In this document: one piece after another, positions 1 to 7,283 of the stretch
Numbering within the stretch: the stretch's first letter is position 1
Layout of the letters: each line of letters opens with the position of its first letter
Source: JADJEI01 sp035328465
GTDB taxonomy: Bacteria > Bacteroidota > Ignavibacteria > Ignavibacteriales > Ignavibacteriaceae
NCBI GenBank assembly: GCA_035328465.1
Contig: DAOLIQ010000033.1
Span: 1-31,603 of the forward strand
Reading direction: 5' to 3'
DNA: 31,603 nt
Made by a program: the position numbers and the translations under genes
The notes under the pieces: generated by a model
Database searches by the model: none
The model's input: the letters and a program-made list of their open reading frames with translations, nothing else
Told to the model about the DNA's origin: nothing

Positions 1-284
1 ATGACTGCATCATCATAATTTATGAAATAAAAGACCTTTGGGATTAAAAAGAACACTCCAAGAATTACAAAAATAGAGCCGACGAGTTTCTTATTGCTTT
101 TTACAATTAGAATTAGTCCGGCAAAAATAAAAAATGAAGGCCAGGAAAAAATTATTTCTGAAACATCAAAACGAAATAAATTCATCGAGTCAAACAGGAA
201 CATTATTCCGATAAAAATCAGTGCAGCACCAAAAATGAGTCGTGCATTTCCTGTTTTGTTTCCGGTTTCGGTATTTTCATTCAT
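1..284 (-). CDS. LiaI/LiaF-like small membrane protein (DUF5668-type), 3' end cut by window
   Basis: Reading the minus strand from about 284 to the window edge gives an open frame with no stop. Translation begins MNENTETGNKTGNARLIFG and continues through three hydrophobic stretches separated by short turns (including IIFSWPSFFIFAGLILIV and GSIFVILGVFFLIPKV). This spacing is typical of the LiaI/LiaF-like transmembrane region, where a W-P pair sits in the second helix. An ATG also occurs at 290, but the Shine-Dalgarno-like AAAGGA is only 2 nt from it and 8 nt from the ATG at 284, so 284 is preferred. Homologues are membrane proteins of cell-envelope stress modules or of unknown role. It lies 170 nt downstream of the PLP enzyme on the same strand. 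Family assignment is by pattern only; the C-terminal half is missing. Confidence 0.7.
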   Translation of the reverse strand, partial: MNENTETGNKTGNARLIFGAALIFIGIMFLFDSMNLFRFDVSEIIFSWPSFFIFAGLILIVKSNKKLVGSIFVILGVFFLIPKVFYFINYDDAV

Positions 285-453
285 TTTCATTTTCCTTTCA
301 GATTTATTTTTCTCGGAAGCAAAATAATTTTGAATAATCACCAAATAAAGTAATATTCGGTGAATTGCAGGAAATCATCGGTAAATGGTAAAGATTCAAA
401 TATTAAAAACTTGTTCCAGATATTGCTCCTTGCCTCTAACCGGAGTTTCGCCC

Positions 454-1674
454 TTAAACTTTTAATTGCCCTTTTTCCAATTGCTCAGCTTCAACTTTCT
501 GAAGCGCTTGTTCAAGGTCAGCAATAAGATCATTAACATTTTCAATCCCAACAGAAATACGAACTAATCCGTCTGTAATTCCACCTGCTAATCTTGCTTC
601 TTTACCCATAGAAAAATGCGTCATACTTGCAGGATGCTGTATTAAACTTTCAACACCGCCTAAACTTACTGCAAGCTGAAAAAGTTTAACAGAATTCATC
701 ATTAATCTTCCGGCTTCTATTCCACCTTTAAGTTCAATTGTTATCATTCCGCCGGGACCTTTATGCTGCTTCAAACCAATTTTATATTGCGGATGAGATT
801 TTAATCCCGGGTATAATACAGATTCAACCAAAGGATGTTTTTCTAACCACTCAGCAATTATTTGTGAGTTCTCACAATGTCGTTCCATTCTTACAGCGAG
901 TGTTTTTAATCCACGATGAACAAGAAATGAATTAAAAGGATCAATAACTCCGCCAAGCTGATTTAATGTTTTGCGGAAGTGGAGATATGTTGGTTCATCT
1001 TTTACAACGATAATTCCGCCAACAACATCTGCGTGACCATTTAAAAATTTTGTTAAACTGTGCATTACAACATCAGCGCCAAGTGCAATTGGATTTTGTA
1101 GTGCCGGACTCATAAAAGTGTTATCAACAACAACCACTGTTTTATGTTGATGAGCTATCTTTGATATTTCGGCAATGTCTGATATTGAAAGTGTCGGGTT
1201 TCCAGGCGTTTCTAAATACACCACCTTTGTGTTTGGTTTAATTGCTTTTGAAACATTTTCAACCACTGAAGTATCAACAAATGTAGTTTCAACACCAAAC
1301 TTTTTCATAATTGTATTAAGCAGAGTCGTTGTAGGTCCATAAACCGCAGTTGAACAAACAACGTGATCGCCAGCTTGAGTAAGTGCTGCAAATATTGTAT
1401 GAACAGCAGCCATACCGCTTCCGCAGCCGAGGGCTTTGTGTCCGCCTTCAAGCTCAGCAACAGCGTCTTCCATTGCCTGAATGGTTGGGTTTAACATTCT
1501 TGTGTAAATGTATCCTTTTTTTTCGCCTGCAAATTTAGCTGCACCGTCGTCCGTGGACTCAAATTTAAAAGTTGATGTTTGGTAAATCGGAGGAACAACT
1601 GCACCAAATTCGTATTCGCCTATACCTGAATGAACACATTTAGTTTGAAAGTCAGTTTTGGAGTGATTTGTCAT
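454..1674 (-). CDS. PLP-dependent trans-sulfuration enzyme (methionine gamma-lyase / cystathionine gamma-lyase / gamma-synthase type)
   Basis: 406 aa, normal length for the Cys/Met metabolism PLP family (fold type I). Visible family marks are the N-terminal FGAVVPPIYQTSTF, the phosphate-binding YTR (Y57, R59), GCGSGMAA near 83-90, Y112, DNTF at 184-187, and the PLP Schiff-base lysine K209 in HSLTKFLNGH. The C-terminal part has SLGGVESLIQHPASMTH and GITDGLVRISVGIE, and the whole reads closest to methionine gamma-lyases. However, the active-site cysteine of classical methionine gamma-lyases (YGCT) is replaced: the sequence is YGPT at 112-115. Cystathionine gamma-lyase or gamma-synthase activity is therefore equally possible. 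It is a soluble cytoplasmic enzyme of sulfur amino acid metabolism. It is transcribed divergently from the toxin-antitoxin module; a GGA-type ribosome site precedes the ATG. Confidence 0.93.
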   Translation of the reverse strand: MTNHSKTDFQTKCVHSGIGEYEFGAVVPPIYQTSTFKFESTDDGAAKFAGEKKGYIYTRMLNPTIQAMEDAVAELEGGHKALGCGSGMAAVHTIFAALTQAGDHVVCSTAVYGPTTTLLNTIMKKFGVETTFVDTSVVENVSKAIKPNTKVVYLETPGNPTLSISDIAEISKIAHQHKTVVVVDNTFMSPALQNPIALGADVVMHSLTKFLNGHADVVGGIIVVKDEPTYLHFRKTLNQLGGVIDPFNSFLVHRGLKTLAVRMERHCENSQIIAEWLEKHPLVESVLYPGLKSHPQYKIGLKQHKGPGGMITIELKGGIEAGRLMMNSVKLFQLAVSLGGVESLIQHPASMTHFSMGKEARLAGGITDGLVRISVGIENVNDLIADLEQALQKVEAEQLEKGQLKV

Positions 1675-1757
1675 GATGAATTTTCCTGTGTGAGATTGTT
1701 AAAATATTTATTACTCAAAATTAGGAAAAATTTATGAAAGGAATCCTACCTATCTGT

Positions 1758-1795
1758 TTTGAAGATATCAGCATAAATCTGTACATTTATGTACA
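1758..1795 (+). promoter_or_regulatory. Promoter and overlapping palindromic operator of the Phd-VapC module
   Basis: TTTG at 1758-1761, a 20-nt spacer and TACATTTA at 1782-1789 match the Bacteroidota vegetative promoter pattern (TTTG, 19-21 nt, TAnnTTTG) with one mismatch in the -7 box. The -7 box lies inside a perfect 7-bp inverted repeat, TGTACAT-tt-ATGTACA (1780-1795). Antitoxins of the Phd/YefM type normally repress their own operon by binding such palindromes, so an operator that covers the -7 element is the expected design. The likely transcription start is near 1795, leaving a leader of about 20 nt that contains AAGGA before the ATG at 1818. Confidence 0.7.
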
Positions 1796-1817
1796 CAATT
1801 ACTAAAAAGGATTTATA

Positions 1818-2048
1818 ATGAGAACAGTTAATTTTACAGAATTCAGAAGCAAAGCTTCGTTGCTTTTATCTGCAGTGGAAAAAGGTGAAATCGTTATAGT
1901 GATGCGGCACGGCAAGCCAATTGCAAAAATATCTCCACCTGAAATAAAAGACGATGATCAGCCATCGTGGAAAAAACCAGGTTTACGTATTGTAGCTAAA
2001 GGCAAAAACTTATCTTCAGCAATTTTAGCAGAAAGAGAATTGTTATAA
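1818..2048 (+). CDS. Phd/YefM-family antitoxin of a type II toxin-antitoxin module
   Basis: 76 aa. The N-terminal half (MRTVNFTEFRSKASLLL, then VEKGEIVIVMRHGKPIAKI) has the Phd/YefM shape: a beta-strand, the helix that replaces the FRSKAS/ELR-type DNA contact, and the conserved hGkPiA turn. The C-terminal third (KKPGLRIVAKGKNLSSAILAERELL) is the variable tail that would wrap the toxin. AAGGA lies 8 nt upstream of the ATG. The stop codon is immediately followed by the ATG of the PIN-domain toxin, so translation is coupled. It is expected to bind and inhibit the toxin and to repress its own promoter through the palindrome just upstream. The cognate toxin is VapC-like rather than RelE-like; this mixed pairing is common. 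Confidence 0.88.
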   Translation: MRTVNFTEFRSKASLLLSAVEKGEIVIVMRHGKPIAKISPPEIKDDDQPSWKKPGLRIVAKGKNLSSAILAERELL

Positions 2049-2465
2049 ATGATTTCATTCTTTGATTCATCTGCCTTTGCCAAGAGATTTATTGAAGAAT
2101 CGGGTAGCAATGAAGTTGAGAAAATTTGTGTTGATTCAGAATCCATCGCGGTTAGCAGTATTTGTTTTCCGGAAATTATTTCTGCCCTTAACAGACGATT
2201 AAGAGAAGGCAGTATTTCTAAAAAAGATTATTTTCTAATTAAGGAAAGATTAATTGAAGAATTTGAATACATTGATATTATTAACGTTGTCCCGGAAGTA
2301 ATTGCAAAATCAATTATACTTTTAGAAAAAAATAGTCTGCGTACTCTGGATGCAATTCACATAGCATCGGCTTTAATATTGAAATCAGATTTATTCGTTT
2401 CTGCCGATAAAAGACAAATTACAATCGCTAAAAAGTCAGGCTTAAAAGTAAAACTAATTGGATGA
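2049..2465 (+). CDS. vapC: PIN-domain ribonuclease toxin, VapC family
   Basis: 138 aa, typical for VapC. The four acidic residues of the PIN active site are present in order: D6 in FFDSSAFAKRF, E42 in FPEIISAL, D101 in RTLDAIHIASA and D120 in FVSADKRQ. These bind the Mg/Mn ions used for RNA cleavage; VapC toxins usually cut initiator tRNA or other structured RNA when freed from antitoxin. The ATG starts directly after the TAA of the antitoxin gene, so the pair is one operon. No truncation or frameshift is seen, so the toxin looks intact. A 9-bp hairpin follows 12 nt after the stop. Confidence 0.92.
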   Translation: MISFFDSSAFAKRFIEESGSNEVEKICVDSESIAVSSICFPEIISALNRRLREGSISKKDYFLIKERLIEEFEYIDIINVVPEVIAKSIILLEKNSLRTLDAIHIASALILKSDLFVSADKRQITIAKKSGLKVKLIG

Positions 2466-2476
2466 ATTTTTGATGT

Positions 2477-2502
2477 AAGGAATGGTCTCCCGCCCATTCC
2501 TT
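2477..2502 (+). terminator. Hairpin between the two toxin-antitoxin modules
   Basis: Perfect 9-bp inverted repeat AAGGAATGG / CCATTCCTT with an 8-nt loop, placed 12 nt after the vapC stop. It lacks a following T run, so it is a weak intrinsic terminator at best. It could equally be an mRNA 3'-end protector or a dispersed palindrome. Confidence 0.4.
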
Positions 2503-2577
2503 GGTAATAGATATATTATGCCATGTTTTTTATAAAAAAAATTCTTAGTTTGAATTAGAATTTTAGAAAGGTTTCGT

Positions 2578-2802
2578 ATGTCAAAACGATTAAATATTAT
2601 TATTGAAAAAGACGAGTTTGGTTATTACGCCTATTGCCCTGATCTTGAAGGATGCCAATCACAAGGGGATACTTTAGATGAAGTTACGGAAAATATAAAA
2701 GAAGCAATTGAACTTTATCTCGAAACTCTTTCCGATACTGATAAAATTAGATTAACTGCTCGTGAGATTTTAACTACAAGTTATGAGGTATTAATTGCCT
2801 AA
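2578..2802 (+). CDS. hicB: HicB-family antitoxin (type II toxin-antitoxin)
   Basis: 74 aa. The HicB partial RNase H-like fold is clear: IIIEKDEFGYYAYCPDLEGC, then QGDTLDEVTENIKEAIELYLE, matching the family pattern Y-x-A-x-C-P-D-L-x-G-C and G-D-T-x-x-E. The C-terminal DNA-binding segment seen in longer HicB proteins is not evident, so self-repression may need HicA or may be absent. AAAGG lies 7 nt upstream of the ATG. The gene precedes and overlaps its toxin by 8 nt, the reverse of the hicA-hicB order. A possible -7 box (TTAGTTTG, 2545-2552) lies upstream but has no good -33 partner. Confidence 0.88.
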   Translation: MSKRLNIIIEKDEFGYYAYCPDLEGCQSQGDTLDEVTENIKEAIELYLETLSDTDKIRLTAREILTTSYEVLIA

Positions 2803-2986
2803 AGATCCTCGGCTCACAGCTGTTGAAGCCGAAAAAATTCTTTTTGAGAATGGGTTTTTGCTTGCTCGGAGTAAGGGAAGTCATCGTATTTATATTAAAA
2901 ATGAAATACGAGTTGTGTTGCCATTCCACACTGGGAAAATACTGCATCCCAAAATAGTGAAACAAGTACTAAAAGCGGTTGAATAA
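2795..2986 (+). CDS. hicA: HicA-family mRNA interferase toxin
   Basis: 63 aa, typical HicA size. It has the double-stranded-RNA-binding-like fold with the catalytic histidine H30 in the GSHRIY motif, preceded by the helix TAVEAEKILFENGF and followed by VVLPFHTGKILHPKIVKQVLK. Free HicA cleaves mRNA and tmRNA. The start is a TTG inside the end of hicB (8-nt overlap). GAGG about 7 nt upstream and the lack of another in-frame start support it. The overlap implies translational coupling with the antitoxin. The gene ends 74 nt before metG, and no terminator is visible between them. Confidence 0.88.
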   Translation: MPKDPRLTAVEAEKILFENGFLLARSKGSHRIYIKNEIRVVLPFHTGKILHPKIVKQVLKAVE

Positions 2987-3060
2987 TTCAAATCTTTTTA
3001 CTTTTAAATTTCCTTATATTTCCTCCTCAAATTCTGTAAATAATTAATTCGGTTATAATA

Positions 3061-5091
3061 TTGGCTAAAGAAAAAGTTTTAGTTACTTCGGCGCTGCCTT
3101 ATGCAAACGGACCTATTCATCTTGGACATTTAAGCGGTGCGTATCTTCCCGCAGATATTTACGTTCGTTATAAAAGATTAAACGGCGATGATGTAATATA
3201 TGTTTGCGGTTCCGATGAACACGGTGTACCAATAACAATCAGTGCTGATAAAGAAAAAGTATCTCCACAAGTAATTATAGATCGTTATCACGAGGCTAAT
3301 AAAAAAGCTTTTGCACGATTTGGAATGAGCTTTGATAATTACTCACGAACAAGTTTACCTATCCATCACGAAACTGCCAAAGAATTCTTTTTAGAGTTTT
3401 ATAATCGCGGATTGTTTGTTGAAAAAAAATCACTTCAGTTTTTTGATGATAAAGCAAATATGTTTTTACCTGATCGATATGTTGAAGGAACATGCCCTAA
3501 ATGCGGTAATGAAGAAGCAAGAAGTGATGAGTGTGAAAACTGCGGTTCACTTTACGATCCATCAGAATTAAAAAATCCCAAAAGCAAAATTTCTGGCGGA
3601 ACACCAAAACTAAAAGAAACATCACACTACTATTTTCCGCTTGGTAAATATCAACCAGCTTTAGAAAAATATGTCGATGAAATGAATGAAAAGTATGGCT
3701 GGAAAGAAAATGTACTTCAGTACTGCCGCGGCTGGTTTAAAGATGGATTAAAAGATAGAGCAATCACTCGGGATTTGGATTGGGGAATAAAAGTCCCAGT
3801 GGATAGTGCGGCAGGAAAAGTAATTTACGTTTGGTTTGAGGCAGTGCTTGGTTACATTTCTTCAACAAAAGAATTATCGCAGCAAAAGAATGATCCTGAT
3901 TTATGGAAAAAATATTGGCAGGATCCCAATACAAAGTATATTGCTTTTATTGGAAAAGATAACGTTGTATTTCACACAATAATATTTCCTGCAATCTTAA
4001 TGGCTTGGAACGAAGCCGGTAAAACCCAATACTGTTTACCGCAAAATGTTCCAGCAAACGAGTTCCTGAATTTTGAAGGGAAGAAATTTTCCAAAAGTAG
4101 AAATTGGGGAATTGATGTTGATGAGTTTCTTGATTTATTTCCTGCTGATTTATTGCGTTACACACTTGCTGCTAATTTACCCGAAACACGCGATACCGAT
4201 TTTTACTGGAAAGAATTTCAATCAAGAAATAACAGCGAGCTTGCTGATATACTTGGCAATTTTATCAATCGCACTTTTACATTTGTGTACAAACATTTTG
4301 ATGGAAAAGTTCCAACTCTTGGAAAGCTCGAGGTGATAGATGAAGATATGCTGAAAGAAATTTCAGGTTATCCGAAGCGGGTTGCTGATCTTTTTGAAAA
4401 ATATAAAATCCGTGATGGCGTGAACGAAATTATGAATCTCGCCCGCGATGGAAATAAATATTTTAATGATACTGAACCCTGGAAAACAATTAAATCAGAT
4501 AAAGAAAGATGCGGCACAACTCTAAATGTTTGTCTGCAAGCCATCTATACTTTATCAGAATTATTTTCACCTGTTCTTCCATTCTCGGCAGAAAAATTAT
4601 TTGTAATGTTAAACTCAAAACCTGTTGATTGGAAAGATTGCGGTAAACCACAATTAAAAGAGGGGCATCAATTGAATCAAAGTGAAATCCTTTTCCCAAA
4701 AATTGAAGATGAAAAAATTGAAGCACAGGTAAGTAAACTTCCTGCATCAGTGCCAGAAAAAGTTGAATTGATTACTTATGATGATTTTATGAAGATTCAA
4801 CTTCGCACTGCTGAAGTAATTGAAGCTGAAAAAGTACCTAAAAGCGAAAAGCTTCTTAAGTTAAAAGTCAGACTCGATAATGAGGAGAGGCAGGTTGTAG
4901 CTGGAATTGCAAAAAGTTATGAGCCTGAAAAATTGATAGGTAAAAAAGTTGTAATTGTTGCTAACTTGCAGCCTGCAAAACTAATGGGATTAGAATCAAA
5001 TGGGATGATATTAGCCGCTGAAAATTCAGAAGGCGGTTTGCAGGTTCTAAGTTTGCCAGATAATGTAAATAGTGGAACAAGAGTCAAATAA
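3061..5091 (+). CDS. metG: Methionine--tRNA ligase
   Basis: 676 aa, the long bacterial form. The class I HIGH motif is HLGH at residues 20-23 and the KMSKS motif is KFSKS at 342-346. The zinc-binding connective peptide has C145-x2-C148 and C158-x2-C161. The anticodon-binding helical domain follows (about 370-550), and the C-terminal 110 residues are a Trbp111/EMAP-II-like tRNA-binding, dimerising domain (MKIQLRTAEVIEAEKVPKS, NLQPAKLMGLESNGMI). The enzyme charges tRNA-Met in the cytoplasm. The start is TTG; no upstream in-frame ATG or good Shine-Dalgarno site is seen, but LAKEKVLVTSALPYANGP matches the usual N-terminus. It is followed after 21 nt by the secreted peptidase. Confidence 0.98.
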   Translation: MAKEKVLVTSALPYANGPIHLGHLSGAYLPADIYVRYKRLNGDDVIYVCGSDEHGVPITISADKEKVSPQVIIDRYHEANKKAFARFGMSFDNYSRTSLPIHHETAKEFFLEFYNRGLFVEKKSLQFFDDKANMFLPDRYVEGTCPKCGNEEARSDECENCGSLYDPSELKNPKSKISGGTPKLKETSHYYFPLGKYQPALEKYVDEMNEKYGWKENVLQYCRGWFKDGLKDRAITRDLDWGIKVPVDSAAGKVIYVWFEAVLGYISSTKELSQQKNDPDLWKKYWQDPNTKYIAFIGKDNVVFHTIIFPAILMAWNEAGKTQYCLPQNVPANEFLNFEGKKFSKSRNWGIDVDEFLDLFPADLLRYTLAANLPETRDTDFYWKEFQSRNNSELADILGNFINRTFTFVYKHFDGKVPTLGKLEVIDEDMLKEISGYPKRVADLFEKYKIRDGVNEIMNLARDGNKYFNDTEPWKTIKSDKERCGTTLNVCLQAIYTLSELFSPVLPFSAEKLFVMLNSKPVDWKDCGKPQLKEGHQLNQSEILFPKIEDEKIEAQVSKLPASVPEKVELITYDDFMKIQLRTAEVIEAEKVPKSEKLLKLKVRLDNEERQVVAGIAKSYEPEKLIGKKVVIVANLQPAKLMGLESNGMILAAENSEGGLQVLSLPDNVNSGTRVK

Positions 5092-5112
5092 TAAATTTAA
5101 GGGAAGAATAGA

Positions 5113-7149
5113 ATGAAAAAATTTTTGTGGATAATAGTTTTTGCTTCAATTACGATTTTAGCTCAGTCAGAAAGCAAACTATCCCCGCAGCTAAAAAATG
5201 TTTTAATGAGTAAACAAACCAATGATAAAGTGCTTGTTTGGATTTTTATGAAAGATAAAGGCAGTAACACAAATTATTTCCTAAGTAATCCTGAGCTGGT
5301 GGTAAGTCAAAAATCACTTAACAGAAGAAGCAAAGTGCTATCAAAATCTTCGCTTATTTCCTTTTACGATATTCCGGTGAATATTGATTACATCAACGAA
5401 TTACAAACTAATGGGTTTGAGCTCAAAAATAAATCACGCTGGTTAAACGGTGTTTCAGGCTACATTGAAGCTTCAAAACTGAGTAGTCTTTCAGATTTAC
5501 AATTCATTAAATCAATTGATATTGTTAGAGGTTTTAAGAATGATGAAATTAAAAATGAAAATACAAGTCCAATTTTTACAGATAATCAGTTAACTAAAAA
5601 TCCGGATCAGCCAAATTCATTTAACTATGGAAATTCATTCACGCAGCTTCAACAAATAAATGTACCGGCACTTCATGATTTAGGTTACTTTGGGCAGGGG
5701 GTAACCATCTGCCTGATGGATGCTGGATTTAATAGATTAACTCACGAAGCGTTCAGCACAATGAATATAATTGCTGCCTGGGATTTTGTAAATGGTGACT
5801 CTAACGTTGGCGATGAAGGTGATATGGGAAGCGGGTCACATGGCACTGAAACACTCTCCACCATTGGCGGATTCAAAGAAGGAAAATTAATCGGACCAGC
5901 ATTCGATGCTGATTTCATTCTTGCTAAAACTGAAAATACTGACAGCGAAACTCCTGTTGAAGAAGACAACTGGATAGCCGCTCTCGAATGGGCTGACAGC
6001 ATTGGTGTTGATGTAACTTCTACTTCGCTCGGATATCTTGATTATGACCCCCCTTACCAAAGTTACACCTGGGAAGACATGGATGGAAACACAGCCTTGA
6101 TAACTATTGCTGGTGATATTGCTGTTGGCCTTGGAATTGTAGTGGTAAATTCTGCAGGTAACTATGGATTTAATTCAAGCCATAATACGCTTGGAGCACC
6201 TGCAGACGGCGATAGTATAATTACTGCCGGCGCTGTTGAAAGTAATGGACAGCGATCTTCTTTCAGCAGTGTTGGACCTACTGTTGACGGCAGAATAAAA
6301 CCAGATGTTATGGCAATGGGTGATGGTGTTGTAGTTGCAAGCCCATCCAATGATCATCAATATACTTCTGCTTCGGGGACATCATTTAGCTGTCCTTTAA
6401 CCGCAGGAGTGGCGGCACTTATTCTTACTGTAAATTCTAACCTCACGCCGATGATGGTTCGTGAAGCAATGTGGAATACTTCTTCAATTCATAACAATCC
6501 AAATAACTCGATGGGGTGGGGCATTTTAAATGCTCTTGATGCGGCAAATTATTTTCCCATTCCTGTAGAACTCCAATCATTTTCAGCTAACGTTATTGGA
6601 ACAGATGTTTTATTAAACTGGATTACTTCTACCGAGAAAAATAATTCCGGGTTTGAAGTGCAAAGAAAAACTCAAGAGGAGAATGAATTTAAAACATTAA
6701 TTTTTATCGAAGGGAATGGAACAACAACCGAACAAAATTCCTATTCTTTCATAGACAAAAATTCGCCATCCGGTTTTGTTACCTATAGATTGAAACAGAT
6801 TGATCTCGATGGTAGTTTCGAATATTCAAATTCAATTGAAGTCGAAGTCATTTCACCAAAAGTATTTTCACTTGAACAAAATTATCCGAACCCATTTAAC
6901 CCATCAACAAAAATTAAATATGTTATTCCAAACGTTGAAACATTGCAATCTGCTTCAATTCAAGTAACTCTAAAGATTTATGATGTTCTTGGGAATGAAA
7001 TAACTACACTTGTAAATGAACAGCAACAACCAGGCATTTATGAAGTAGAATTTAACACAAAAGAAATGAATCTTACAAGCGGAGTATATTTCTACCAGCT
7101 TCGGGCAAATAATTTTGTTGAAACAAAAAAAATGATTCTGAATAAATAA
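5113..7149 (+). CDS. Secreted S8 (subtilisin-like) serine peptidase with T9SS type A sorting domain
   Basis: 678 aa. A signal peptide (MKKFLWIIVFASITILAQS) is followed by a propeptide-like region to about 180. The catalytic triad is visible: D203 in ICLMDAGFN, H243 in GSGSHGTET, S424 in SASGTSFSCPLTAG, with the oxyanion asparagine N350 in NSAGNYG. A beta-sandwich (about 495-590) links to the C-terminal T9SS sorting domain beginning near SLEQNYPNPFNPSTKIKY and ending ASGVYFY-like then KKMILNK. The protein is therefore expected to cross the outer membrane by T9SS and be surface-bound or released. AAGGGAAG precedes the ATG by 8 nt. It lies 21 nt after metG, so it may share its transcript, although the functions are unrelated. 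Confidence 0.95.
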   Translation: MKKFLWIIVFASITILAQSESKLSPQLKNVLMSKQTNDKVLVWIFMKDKGSNTNYFLSNPELVVSQKSLNRRSKVLSKSSLISFYDIPVNIDYINELQTNGFELKNKSRWLNGVSGYIEASKLSSLSDLQFIKSIDIVRGFKNDEIKNENTSPIFTDNQLTKNPDQPNSFNYGNSFTQLQQINVPALHDLGYFGQGVTICLMDAGFNRLTHEAFSTMNIIAAWDFVNGDSNVGDEGDMGSGSHGTETLSTIGGFKEGKLIGPAFDADFILAKTENTDSETPVEEDNWIAALEWADSIGVDVTSTSLGYLDYDPPYQSYTWEDMDGNTALITIAGDIAVGLGIVVVNSAGNYGFNSSHNTLGAPADGDSIITAGAVESNGQRSSFSSVGPTVDGRIKPDVMAMGDGVVVASPSNDHQYTSASGTSFSCPLTAGVAALILTVNSNLTPMMVREAMWNTSSIHNNPNNSMGWGILNALDAANYFPIPVELQSFSANVIGTDVLLNWITSTEKNNSGFEVQRKTQEENEFKTLIFIEGNGTTTEQNSYSFIDKNSPSGFVTYRLKQIDLDGSFEYSNSIEVEVISPKVFSLEQNYPNPFNPSTKIKYVIPNVETLQSASIQVTLKIYDVLGNEITTLVNEQQQPGIYEVEFNTKEMNLTSGVYFYQLRANNFVETKKMILNK

Positions 7150-7283
7150 CTGATTGAAGATATAAAACATTAGAATACACAAAAATAATAGTGCTATCAC
7201 AATCAAATTACCTTGTTTTTCAAAGCCCTATTGGGTAAAATTTAAAATTAAATTTAATAACTTTCTATAGGAGACAATTATAA

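Noticed and set aside
94..327. Plus-strand 77-codon open frame at the left edge
   Set aside because: It lies opposite the minus-strand LiaI/LiaF-like frame, which has recognisable membrane segments and a ribosome site; the plus frame reads as low-complexity lysine/serine-rich sequence.
3947..4165. Minus-strand frames inside metG, the subtilase and other long genes
   Set aside because: They are shadows of clearly coding plus-strand genes, with no ribosome sites and no recognisable domains.
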